Assembly: GCF_004917065.1 (NCBI RefSeq)
Contig: NZ_SSYA01000003.1
Location: 1 to 64,000 of the forward strand
Direction of reading: 5' to 3'
Length of the DNA stretch: 64,000 bases
DNA from: Geomonas ferrireducens
GTDB lineage: Bacteria > Desulfobacterota > Desulfuromonadia > Geobacterales > Geobacteraceae
The translations under genes were made by a program, and so were the position numbers. A model generated the notes under the pieces. The model made no database searches. It saw only the letters and a program-made list of their open reading frames with translations, and had not been told where the DNA came from. Positions 16,989 through 25,037 of this stretch are shown piece after piece (position 1 is the first letter of the stretch; each line of letters starts with the position of its first letter).

Positions 16989-18623
16989 TTAGCCGAGGAT
17001 CTGCTTCAGGTCGCCTTCGGCGGTGCCGATCGGGCCGATGTTGAAGTTCTCGACCAGGAAGTTCAGCACGTTCGGGGTGATGAAGGCCGGCAGGCTCGGT
17101 CCCAGCTTGATGTTCTTCACGCCAAGGTGGAGCAGGGTGAGGAGGATGGCCACCGCCTTCTGCTCGTACCAGGAGAGGATGAAGGAGAGCGGGAGGTCGT
17201 TGACGCCGCAGTTGAAGGCGCCTGCCAGTGCCACGGCGATCTGGATCGCGGAGTAGGCGTCGTTGCACTGCCCGATGTCCAGAAGGCGCGGGATGCCGCC
17301 GATGTCGCCGAAGTCGAGCTTGTTGAAGCGGTACTTGCCGCAGGCCAGGGTCAGGATGACGCAGTCGGCCGGGACGTTCTCAGCGAACTCGGTGTAGTAG
17401 TTACGGCCGGTCTTGGCACCGTCGCAGCCGCCGATCAGGAAGAAGTGACGGATCTGCCCGCCTTTCACTGCGTCGATGACTTTGTCGGCGACGCCGAGCA
17501 CCGCGTTGTGCCCGAAGCCGGTGAGGATCTCCTTGCCCGGTTTCTCTTCGAAGCCCGGGAGTGAAAGAGCTTTCTCGATGACCGGGGAGAAGTCCCAGCC
17601 GTTGATGTTCTTGACGTCCGGCCACTGGACGAGGCCCCAGGTGAAGAGGCGGTCTTTGTAGCTCTCGGCCGGGCGCTGGATGCAGTTGGTGTTGAAGATG
17701 ATGGCGCCGGGGAAGTCGACGAATTCTTTAGCCTGGTCCTGCCATGCACCGCCGAAGTTGCCGGCCAGGTGGGCGTACTTCTTGAGGCCCGGGTAGCCGT
17801 GGGCCGGGAGCATCTCGCCGTGGGTGTAGATGTTGATCCCTTTCCCTTCGGTCTGCTTGAGGAGTTCCTCGAGCATGCGCAGGTCGTGGCCGGAAACGAG
17901 GATCGCCTTGCCAGCCTTGGTGCCGAGCTGTACCGGGGTCGGTACCGGATGACCGAAGCTGTCGGTGTTGGCCTTGTCGAGGAGTTCCATGGTGACCAGG
18001 TTGATGCGGCCGCACTCCATGGCGAGGCCGACGAAGTCCATCAGGCCGAGTTTCGTGTCGAGGGTGGCGGCGAATGCCTTGTGGGTGAAGGCGTAGATCT
18101 CGTCATTCTCAAGACCTATCACCAGGGCGTGGTGGGCGTAGGCTGCGTAGCCTTTCATGCCGTAGGTCAGGATTTCCTGAACCGATTTCACGTCCGCATC
18201 GATGTTGTCGCTCTTGACGCCGTGTTTCGCGCCGAGCTCGACGAGTTCAGCGGTGGTGCCGGCGTGGAAAGCCTTTGCGGCTTCGGGAACGGTGCCGGTG
18301 TAGGCGCCGCCGTTGGCCTTCTCATAGAGGGCCTGGGCCTGGTTACGGTAGGACGCGGCGTCGCGGACCAGTTTGGCGATCTCGTCGGCGTCGAAGTCGA
18401 CGTTGGTTACCGTGGTGAAGAGGCCGTCGATCATGAAGCGGTCGATGGCTGCGTCCTTGGCGCCTTTCTCACGAGCGAGGTTGGCCCAGAAGGCGATACC
18501 TTTCATCGAGTAGACCAGGAGGTCCTGCAGCGCGGCGACATCCGGTTTCTTACCGCAGACACCTACTTTGGAGCAACCGCCATTGGCAGCTTGTTCACAC
18601 TGATAGCAAAACATGTTTTCCAT
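16989..18623 (-). CDS. hcp: Hybrid cluster protein (hydroxylamine reductase)
   Basis: A 544-residue Hcp/prismane protein with an N-terminal FCYQCEQ ... CSKVGVCGK cysteine motif that binds [4Fe-4S], and the C-terminal ligands of the hybrid 4Fe-2O-2S cluster (VSGHD, FNTNCIQRP, GGCDGAKTGRNYYTE, LACGKYRFN, IGQCNDAYSA). It reduces hydroxylamine and NO and protects anaerobes from nitrosative stress. AAAGGAGG precedes the ATG at 18623 (MENMFCYQC). A second in-frame ATG at 18692, with its own TAGGAGAG, would add 23 residues (MKAFLKNLFG...), so two isoforms are possible. An FNR-like palindrome lies about 120-190 bases upstream. Confidence 0.94.
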   Translation of the reverse strand: MENMFCYQCEQAANGGCSKVGVCGKKPDVAALQDLLVYSMKGIAFWANLAREKGAKDAAIDRFMIDGLFTTVTNVDFDADEIAKLVRDAASYRNQAQALYEKANGGAYTGTVPEAAKAFHAGTTAELVELGAKHGVKSDNIDADVKSVQEILTYGMKGYAAYAHHALVIGLENDEIYAFTHKAFAATLDTKLGLMDFVGLAMECGRINLVTMELLDKANTDSFGHPVPTPVQLGTKAGKAILVSGHDLRMLEELLKQTEGKGINIYTHGEMLPAHGYPGLKKYAHLAGNFGGAWQDQAKEFVDFPGAIIFNTNCIQRPAESYKDRLFTWGLVQWPDVKNINGWDFSPVIEKALSLPGFEEKPGKEILTGFGHNAVLGVADKVIDAVKGGQIRHFFLIGGCDGAKTGRNYYTEFAENVPADCVILTLACGKYRFNKLDFGDIGGIPRLLDIGQCNDAYSAIQIAVALAGAFNCGVNDLPLSFILSWYEQKAVAILLTLLHLGVKNIKLGPSLPAFITPNVLNFLVENFNIGPIGTAEGDLKQILG

Positions 18624-18811
18624 TACTTCCTCCTTTGCGTTGTTTTTGGTTGAGGTTTCAATACCGAACAGGTTTTTCAAAAAGGCTTTCATCGTCTCTC
18701 CTAATGGTGATCTTTTGATGCTGATCTTTTGAGGCGGTCGCTACGGCTGCTTTCGGCACCTTTGCCCCGCTCTCGATGATGCGACTTTAACCACTATCGC
18801 GGGGGGCGACC

Positions 18812-18825
18812 TTGACCTAAGTCAT
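18812..18825 (-). promoter_or_regulatory. FNR/CRP-family palindromic site upstream of hcp
   Basis: TTGACCTAAGTCAT is a 14-bp palindrome of the form TTGAC-N4-GTCAt with one mismatch, the geometry of FNR/DNR-type sites. hcp genes are known targets of FNR-like nitrosative-stress regulators (HcpR, DNR, NNR), which supports the call. Which regulator binds cannot be told. Confidence 0.5.
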
Positions 18826-18840
18826 AAAAACGCGATTCTG

Positions 18841-19070
18841 GTTATTGGGATCTTTTTTGTCTTGTGGGGGGCGCTTGGTGGACTTGGTGGATCAGGTTGA
18901 CCGGGTGGACTGCAGCTAAGGGGCGGTGACACACTGGATGGGTTGGCGGTTTGCTGGGCTGACTGGGCTGGCTGGGTTGGGCTGGGTTGGGCTGGCCGGT
19001 GGGGTCGGTGGGGTCGGGAAGCCGAGGCTGGGAAAGCTGGGGGGGCGAGTGGTGCGGGGGGGCGGCAGCG
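18841..19070. repeat. G-rich intergenic tract with GGGTT/GGGCT tandem repeats
   Basis: About 230 bases upstream of hcp with strong G bias on the plus strand. At 18974-18991 four G-triplets separated by two-base loops (GGGTTGGGCTGGGTTGGG) form a canonical G-quadruplex pattern, continued by GTGGGGTCGGTGGGGTCGGG. An open plus-strand frame through this tract is compositional and I see no gene in it. Confidence 0.65.
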
Positions 19071-19343
19071 TCAGTTGACGACGCTGCCGATCATGGCGCG
19101 ATAGATGTCGGGACGCAGTACCAGTTGCAAACTGGCGGAAGTGGCGGCTCCAAAGCCAATCGCTTGCTCGCCTCCTATGGAGCTGTTCAGATGATAGATC
19201 GGGCGCAAGTTAAAACCCAGCCGTACCAGATCGGCTTCGAAAACGGGGCCGTGCTTCACTGCCAGCTCGGAAAGACTGTCCCAGGTCGCCCACATGTCCA
19301 CGGGGATCGCTATTCCTTCTGCTACGCGTATAAGTTCCTGCAT
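19071..19343 (-). CDS. Hypothetical protein, 90 residues
   Basis: A short cytosolic protein without signal peptide or cysteines, beginning MQELIRVAEGIAIPVDMW. A GAGGAG site six to seven bases before the ATG supports translation. Its sequence is not low-complexity. I recognise no family. It lies downstream of the MFS transporter on the same strand (60-base gap) and may be cotranscribed with it. Confidence 0.65.
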   Translation of the reverse strand: MQELIRVAEGIAIPVDMWATWDSLSELAVKHGPVFEADLVRLGFNLRPIYHLNSSIGGEQAIGFGAATSASLQLVLRPDIYRAMIGSVVN

Positions 19344-19403
19344 GGCTCGCTCCTCGGTCCTTTTGATGAGACCTATCGGCAGGCCGGTCCGGAACTTGAG
19401 CGG

Positions 19404-20636
19404 TCAGCTGCGCAGGGCGTCCAGGCTTGCGACGGCGTTGCGGGCTGGGCAGTCGGCTGCGGCACAACTGGTGAGTAACTTCAAAAGGGCAAGCGCCAGC
19501 AACAAAAGGCCGAGGATGAGCAGCACCACGCCTCCCCAGCCGTGGGATACCCAGAAAACTCCGCCGACGGTGCCGGAGACGCTTGAACCCAGATAGTAGA
19601 AGAAGAGGTAGAGGGAAGCGGCTTGGGCTCGGGCTGTCTTGGCGCGGCTCCCGACCCAGCTGGAGGCGATGGTGTGGGCGCCGAAAAAGCCGCAGGTGAA
19701 GATGGCGATGCCGGTGACGATGCTGCCTACGTCGCGGCTCGTGGTGACGGCGGCCCCGAAAACCATGGTGCCGATGGTGAGAAAGAGCATCCTCCCGCGA
19801 CCGAAACGCTCGACCTGTCCGCCGATCATCGAGGAGCTGAAGGAACCGAGCATGTAGACCAGGAAGATTAGGGAAACCAGCCAGGCGGAAAGGTGATAGG
19901 GCGCGCCGAGAAGCCGGAAGGTGATGTAGTTGTAAAGGGTTACGAAGCTCCCCATGATCAGGAAGGAGATGCCGTACAGGCAGAGCAGTCCCGGGTCCTT
20001 CAACTGGCGCAGCAGCGAGCTGAACAGGTAGCGCACCGCGAACGGGCGTTTCTTCAGGTTCTCTGATGGGGGAAGGGTCTTGGCGAAGTAAAGGCTCAAG
20101 GCGAGGCAGACCACGCCGATCACCTCGAGGGCCGCCCTCCAACTGGTCTGTTCGGACATCACGGCGGTGAAAATCCTGCCGGTCATGCCGCCGATGGCGT
20201 TGCCGCTTATGTACAGGCCGATTGCCGAGGTGAGCGAGCCGGGGGCGATCTCTTCACTCAGGTAGGCCATCGCCACCGCCGGAAGCCCGGCAAGGGCGAT
20301 CCCCTGCAGGAACCTGACGACGACCAGTTGTTCGAGGTTCCCCGTCTGGGAGGTGATCAGCGCGAGTATCGAGGTCGTAACGAGCGAGGCGACCATGACG
20401 GCCTTGCGTCCCAGCGTCTCGGAGATGGTCCCGGCAAAGAGCATGGAGACGGCGAGGGCGCAGGTTGTCACCGAGAGGGGAAGGCTCGCAAAGGCGGCAC
20501 TTACCCCGAATTCACGGGTGAAGACCGGCAACAGCGGCTGCACGTCGTAAAGGGTTATGAAGGTTACGAAGCCGGCGCAGAAAAACGCCCAGTTGATCTG
20601 CCGGTATCTCTTGGTGCCGCTCGTTATCGATCCCAT
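19404..20636 (-). CDS. MFS transporter (YnfM/AraJ-like)
   Basis: A 410-residue inner-membrane protein with about 12 hydrophobic segments. The conserved MFS loop between TM2 and TM3 is visible as GTISETLGRKAVM (14-residue RxxGRR-like motif), with a central hydrophilic loop around 190-205 (LPPSENLKKRPF). The YDVQPLLPVF N-terminus matches the YnfM-like drug/metabolite exporter group. It is divergent from a LysR regulator, the same pairing as E. coli ynfM/ynfL, so induction by that regulator is likely. The substrate is unknown. Confidence 0.9.
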   Translation of the reverse strand: MGSITSGTKRYRQINWAFFCAGFVTFITLYDVQPLLPVFTREFGVSAAFASLPLSVTTCALAVSMLFAGTISETLGRKAVMVASLVTTSILALITSQTGNLEQLVVVRFLQGIALAGLPAVAMAYLSEEIAPGSLTSAIGLYISGNAIGGMTGRIFTAVMSEQTSWRAALEVIGVVCLALSLYFAKTLPPSENLKKRPFAVRYLFSSLLRQLKDPGLLCLYGISFLIMGSFVTLYNYITFRLLGAPYHLSAWLVSLIFLVYMLGSFSSSMIGGQVERFGRGRMLFLTIGTMVFGAAVTTSRDVGSIVTGIAIFTCGFFGAHTIASSWVGSRAKTARAQAASLYLFFYYLGSSVSGTVGGVFWVSHGWGGVVLLILGLLLLALALLKLLTSCAAADCPARNAVASLDALRS

Positions 20637-20808
20637 CGCTCTCTCCCCGCTTACTGCCTGTGACGGAGTCCACTATAGCGCTTGCCATACCATAAGCAAA
20701 ATATATAATATTTATAACATTAATAACGATCCGATATGGTTGCGGCACCCTCCCCCCTCCAGGGGGAGGAGGTTTCCGGGGAAGGCTTTTTTATCGCGGG
20801 GAGAAAAC
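20637..20808. promoter_or_regulatory. Divergent promoter region of MFS and LysR genes
   Basis: The segment 20685-20735 is strikingly AT-rich (ATAAGCAAAATATATAATA, then TTTATAACATTAATAACG) compared with its surroundings and contains several T-N11-A style dyads, as expected for LysR operators overlapping two divergent promoters. A G/C repeat copy at 20750-20773 follows. Confidence 0.5.
20750..20773. repeat. Second copy of the C/G-homopolymer hairpin repeat
   Basis: CCTCCCCCCTCCAGGGGGAGGAGG forms a hairpin and closely resembles the right half of the element at 16826-16912. It lies in the leader of the LysR gene. Confidence 0.6.
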
Positions 20809-21720
20809 ATGGAGATACGGCAGCTCAAATATTTCCTGGAGGTGGCGCGGCTCAAGAACTTCACCAAGGCGGCGGAGTCGCTGCGTATCGCGCAGCCCGC
20901 GATCAGCGTGGCGGTGAAGAAGCTCGAGGAGGAGCTCGACTTGGTGCTTTTCAACCGGCAGGACAAGCGGGTGTCCCTCACCGCGGAAGGGGAGATCTTC
21001 CTGCCGCACGCCCGGCGCATCCTCGACGACCTGCACGGGGCGGAGCTGGAGATGGCCGAGCTGAAGGGGTTAAGCCGCGGAGAGGTGAGGATCGGGATCA
21101 CGCCGATGATCAGCGCCTACTTCTTCCCGGACATAATAAGGGACTTCAAGAGGGCCTACCCGCAGTTGAGCATCTCCGTGCTCGGCGAGGGGGCGGGGCG
21201 GATCCAGAAGATGATCGGCCAGGGGGAACTCGACATGGGAGTGGTGGCGGGAGGGGGGAGCGCCGCTTTTCCCGACGCCCTCGAGGTGCGCCGCTTCCTG
21301 CGCGAGGAGATCGTCGTCTGCGTGCCACTTGACCATCCCTTCGCCGGGCGCTCTTCGGTTACGCTCGCCGAGTTCATCCGGGAGCCGCTGGTCTTCTACA
21401 AGGAGGGGTACTACATCCGGGAGTTCTTTCTGGAGGCGATCAAGGAGAGCGGCAGTACGCCGGACATCGTCTTCGAGACGAACCTCTTTTCGCTGGTGAA
21501 ATCGCTGGTTAGAAACGGGACCGGGATCTCCATCTTCCTCAAGATGGTCGTGGCGGGAGACGAGGACCTGGCCGCGGTCCCCTTCGATCCCCCTCTCTCC
21601 CTCGACCTCCTCATCGCCTGGAAGAAGGACACCTACCTCTCCCTTGCCAACCGGGCTTTCGTCGATTTTCTCCTGAAGCACGCACCGTGGGAACGCTCGG
21701 GGAGCTCGCCTCGGGGCTAG
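20809..21720 (+). CDS. LysR-family transcriptional regulator
   Basis: A 303-residue regulator. The N-terminal winged helix-turn-helix (residues 1-60: MEIRQLKYFLEVARL, AAESLRIAQPAISVAVKKLEEEL) is textbook LysR. The C-terminal effector-binding domain (about 90-295) has the periplasmic-binding-protein fold. GGGGAGA precedes the ATG at 20809. It is divergent from the MFS gene it probably controls, and its stop codon overlaps the stop of the convergent cheB-like gene by four bases (CTAG). Confidence 0.93.
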   Translation: MEIRQLKYFLEVARLKNFTKAAESLRIAQPAISVAVKKLEEELDLVLFNRQDKRVSLTAEGEIFLPHARRILDDLHGAELEMAELKGLSRGEVRIGITPMISAYFFPDIIRDFKRAYPQLSISVLGEGAGRIQKMIGQGELDMGVVAGGGSAAFPDALEVRRFLREEIVVCVPLDHPFAGRSSVTLAEFIREPLVFYKEGYYIREFFLEAIKESGSTPDIVFETNLFSLVKSLVRNGTGISIFLKMVVAGDEDLAAVPFDPPLSLDLLIAWKKDTYLSLANRAFVDFLLKHAPWERSGSSPRG

Positions 21721-22280
21721 GCGAGGAGTTCGATCAGCTTTGCCGCGATCTTCTTCGGGGGGAGCACGTAGTCGACCGCCCCGGTGAGCGCCGCGGCCTT
21801 CGGCATGCCGTAGATGGTCGAGGAATGCTGGTCCTGCGCGATGGTGACTCCGCCGATATCATGGATGTGTTTGATCCCGTCGGCGCCGTCGCGCCCCATC
21901 CCGGTCAGCACGATGCCGACCAGTTTTCCCTTGAGCGGTCGGGAGACCGAAAGCATCGCGACGTCGGCCGCGGGCTGCACGTAGTTTACCCGTGCCCCTT
22001 CGTAAAGCACGACCCGCTGGTTCCCCTCAAGCTTCAGATGGAAGCCCCCGGGGGCCATGTAGATGTGCCTGTGCTTCAGGTACTCCCCGTCCTCGGCGAG
22101 GGTCACCGGCATGGAGGCCGCGGCGGCAAGCCCCTGCGCGATCCGGTAATCCATCTGCGGCGTAATGTGCAGCACGATGAGAAAGGCGGCGTCCAGCGGG
22201 GGGATCTCCTTGAAGAGCGCCTTCAGGGTAAGCGGCCCCCCGGTGGATACCCCTATGACGACGAGGTTCCTAGCGCTCAT
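21717..22280 (-). CDS. Stand-alone CheB-type methylesterase domain
   Basis: A 187-residue protein that is only the CheB methylesterase domain; there is no receiver. The catalytic Ser lies in VIGVSTGGP, the His in LIVLHITPQM and the Asp in LTGMGRDGADG, so the triad is complete. It removes methyl groups from chemoreceptor glutamates. Its start overlaps the preceding CheY-like gene by 11 bases, so translation of the two is coupled and the separate receiver might substitute for the missing domain. This is the last gene of the chemotaxis operon, which also has a full-length CheB. Confidence 0.9.
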   Translation of the reverse strand: MSARNLVVIGVSTGGPLTLKALFKEIPPLDAAFLIVLHITPQMDYRIAQGLAAAASMPVTLAEDGEYLKHRHIYMAPGGFHLKLEGNQRVVLYEGARVNYVQPAADVAMLSVSRPLKGKLVGIVLTGMGRDGADGIKHIHDIGGVTIAQDQHSSTIYGMPKAAALTGAVDYVLPPKKIAAKLIELLA

Positions 22281-22668
22281 GGTCGTCAACCGGCGTGTTT
22301 AAAAGCGTCAGGTAGTACTCCAGGGAATCGAGCAGCTCGTCCGGGTTGAAGGGCTTGGTCATGTAGTCCGAGACGTATTCCTGGAGCCCCTCCATCTTCG
22401 AGTCGGGCTCTCCCATGCCGGTCAGCATCACCACTATGTTCCCCTGGTAGAGGTCCCGATCCACCATCTCCCTTATGGTGTCCCAGCCATCCATCTCCGG
22501 CATCATGATGTCCATGAGGATCACCCCCCTGAACCCATCCTCCAGGCGTTGCAGGCATTCCATGCCGCTGGCGGCGCTGGTCAAATCGAGCCGTCCCGAC
22601 TCGCATATGATGTCAACCGATGCCCTTACGTACTCGTTGTCGTCTACGATCATTATCTTTTTGTTCAT
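22270..22668 (-). CDS. CheY-like single-domain response regulator
   Basis: A 132-residue receiver with acidic pocket IMIVDDN, phospho-acceptor Asp in VILMDIMMPEMDG, switch Thr in VVMLTGMG and Lys in DYMTKPFNPDEL. There is no output domain. Its start overlaps the stop of the upstream hybrid kinase by four bases (ATGA), so it is a likely phosphorylation target of that kinase or of CheA. Confidence 0.93.
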   Translation of the reverse strand: MNKKIMIVDDNEYVRASVDIICESGRLDLTSAASGMECLQRLEDGFRGVILMDIMMPEMDGWDTIREMVDRDLYQGNIVVMLTGMGEPDSKMEGLQEYVSDYMTKPFNPDELLDSLEYYLTLLNTPVDDHER

Positions 22669-25037
22669 GGCGCGGGTTCCTTCCTGTGGGGGGGGTAGCC
22701 TCTTTGTTCTCCTATGAGTCGTGCCATCTCCCTGTGGTCCAGCGGAGGGGGCTCGGCAACTGCAGGGGCCATCTGGAACAGCATCTCGGTGATCCTCGCC
22801 ATGAACTGTTCCAGGGTGAAGGGTTTCGCCAGGAAGATCGCCTGCCGGCTCTCCTGCTCTTCCTGGAGGGGCGTGCTGGTATAGCCCGAGATGTAGAGCA
22901 CCGGCAGGTCGGGGTACTGCTCCTGCAGCTTCTGGTAAAGCTCGGGACCGGTCATCTCCGGCATGATGACGTCGGTTGCCAGCAGGTCGATGTCAGAGGT
23001 AGTGCCCGCCGCAAGCTCCAGGGCGCGTGCCGGCGAGTCTGCGGCGAGGACGCGATAGCCGAAGGAGTCGAGCAGATCGGCGGTCGCCTCGCGAATCATC
23101 CGGTTGTCCACGACGAGAAGGATCACCTTCTCCGCGCTCCCCTCCTGTTGCAGTTGCGTTCTCAGCGGCGGAGTCAGGATCGGCTCCTCTACGCTTGCGC
23201 TGGCCGGGAGGTAGATCGCGAACCTCGTCCCTTCCCCGGGGGCGCTCTTCACCTCGATGCAGCCACCGTGGTGCTTGACGATGCCGTAGACGGTGGCGAG
23301 CCCGAGGCCCGTGCCGCGACCGGTTTCCTTCGTGGAGAAGAAAGGCTCGTAGACCCGCCTCAATATCTCTTCGCTCATGCCGCAGCCGTCGTCGCTGCAG
23401 GCGAGCAGGATGTAGTGCCCGGGCTTCGCGACCGGGTGCTGCCGGTGGAACTCGTCGTCGAGGATCAGGTGCCCGGTCTCGAGGCAGATGGAGCCCCTCC
23501 CTTGTATCGCGTCCTGTGCGTTCAGAATGAGGTTCAAAAGCACCTGCTCGAGTTGGCCGCGGTCCGCCTGCACCTTGGCGGCGCCGGGGGAGAGGATGAG
23601 GTCGATGACGATCTCGTCCCTTATGGTGGCGCGCATGATCTCCCTGAAGGAGGTGATCACCTCGTTCAGGTCAAGGAGCGTCATGTGCAGCGCCTGCTTG
23701 CGCCCGAAAGATAGCAGTTTCTGTGTGAGTTCGCTAGCCTTATGCGCCGCGGCGCTCATCGACTGCACCATGCGGGCCTGGGGTGATCCCTCCGGCGCCA
23801 TGCGCATCAGCATGTCGCCGTAGACGATGATCGGCGTCAGCAGGTTGTTGAAGTCGTGGGCCACGCCGGCTGCCAGCTGCCCCACCGCCTCGATCTTCTG
23901 GCTCTGGCGCAACTGCTCCTCCAGGACGTGGCGACCCTCGTCGGCCCGCACGCGGCTGATGGCGATCCCGGCGAGATGGGCCGCCGATTCCAGGAGCTGG
24001 AGATCGTCCTCGCTCGGGGGGAGCGCCTCTCTCCTGTACACGGCGATGGTGCCGAGCAGGGTGCCGTTGGCGGCGAAGACCGGGTCGGACCAGCAAGACC
24101 TGAGCCCGGCATCGCGGGCGGCGGGAAAGTCGCGCCACCACGAATGCTCTTCCAGGTCCTCGATCACCACGCGCTGCCGCAGGAAGGCGGCCGTGCCGCA
24201 GGAGCCGTTCCCCTTGAGGATCTGCAGCCCGTCCATCGCCTCGTTGAAGGCGCTGGGGAAGGAGGGGGCCGCGCCGTGGTGCAGCTTGGTCCCGGAGTTG
24301 TCGATGAGGAGGATGGAGCAGAGCGAACCGGGGATGGACTCCTCGACGAAACGAACCACCGAGGTGAGGAGTTCCTCGAGGGAGGCGTCCGAGGCGACCC
24401 GCTCCAGCGTTTTCAGACGGCTTTGCTCCCTGATCTCGGCCTGTTTTCTCTGGGTGATGTCGCGGGCGATGTTCAGGATGAGCAGGTCTCCCCGGCTCTC
24501 CATGGTCCGCGCCCGTACCTCGACCGGGATCACCCGGCCGTCCTTGGCCCGGTAGGCACTCTCGAAGGCGGCCTCGCCGCACTCGGTGATGCGGCGGATC
24601 GTCGTATCTATCTGCGCCGCGTATTCGGGGGGCTCGATCTGGTGCAGCTTAAGCCCGGCCAGTTCCTCCGGCGCGTAGCCGGTCATGCGGCTTAGTGCCT
24701 GGTTGAAGTGGATCAGACGCCCCTCTGCGTCGATCTGCACGATGCTGTCGTTGGCCGCGTCGATCTGGGCCGCCTTCAGGGCAAGCTCCGTCCGCTGTTC
24801 CTCAATGATGCGCCGGGTCTCCTCGAGGTGCTCAAGGTGGGCGAACAGGAGCCGGGCGAGCACGGCGACGCCCATGCACAAAAAGAGGACGAGTACCGAC
24901 TGCAGCTGCCAGGTCCAGTTGCCGGGGCTTCCACCGCGCAGGAGTCCGAGGGTGAAGGTGCCCAGTGCCGCACCGGTCACGACGGCGACGGTGATCCCGA
25001 TGCGGCGTTTCAGTTGATCGACGGAGAGATATCTCAT
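22665..25037 (-). CDS. Hybrid sensor histidine kinase (PAS-GAF-HisKA-HATPase-REC)
   Basis: A 790-residue membrane kinase. Two N-terminal hydrophobic segments (about 10-65) are followed by a coiled coil, a PAS domain (about 90-205), a GAF domain (about 220-370), HisKA with GVAHDFNNLLTP, a HATPase domain (N-box, CSDDGCGMS, GRGTGLGLATVYG) and a C-terminal receiver (TDVIMPEMTGP, YISGYTS, FLAKPFT). In the receiver the usual acidic pair reads LLVVDNR, so one acidic residue is missing and phosphorylation may be weakened. The start at 25037 overlaps the previous gene by four bases. Confidence 0.92.
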   Translation of the reverse strand: MRYLSVDQLKRRIGITVAVVTGAALGTFTLGLLRGGSPGNWTWQLQSVLVLFLCMGVAVLARLLFAHLEHLEETRRIIEEQRTELALKAAQIDAANDSIVQIDAEGRLIHFNQALSRMTGYAPEELAGLKLHQIEPPEYAAQIDTTIRRITECGEAAFESAYRAKDGRVIPVEVRARTMESRGDLLILNIARDITQRKQAEIREQSRLKTLERVASDASLEELLTSVVRFVEESIPGSLCSILLIDNSGTKLHHGAAPSFPSAFNEAMDGLQILKGNGSCGTAAFLRQRVVIEDLEEHSWWRDFPAARDAGLRSCWSDPVFAANGTLLGTIAVYRREALPPSEDDLQLLESAAHLAGIAISRVRADEGRHVLEEQLRQSQKIEAVGQLAAGVAHDFNNLLTPIIVYGDMLMRMAPEGSPQARMVQSMSAAAHKASELTQKLLSFGRKQALHMTLLDLNEVITSFREIMRATIRDEIVIDLILSPGAAKVQADRGQLEQVLLNLILNAQDAIQGRGSICLETGHLILDDEFHRQHPVAKPGHYILLACSDDGCGMSEEILRRVYEPFFSTKETGRGTGLGLATVYGIVKHHGGCIEVKSAPGEGTRFAIYLPASASVEEPILTPPLRTQLQQEGSAEKVILLVVDNRMIREATADLLDSFGYRVLAADSPARALELAAGTTSDIDLLATDVIMPEMTGPELYQKLQEQYPDLPVLYISGYTSTPLQEEQESRQAIFLAKPFTLEQFMARITEMLFQMAPAVAEPPPLDHREMARLIGEQRGYPPHRKEPAP

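Noticed and set aside
18987-19478. A 163-codon plus-strand frame through the G-rich tract.
   Set aside because: Its first half is repeat-derived and the second half is antisense to the 90-residue gene that has a good ribosome site.
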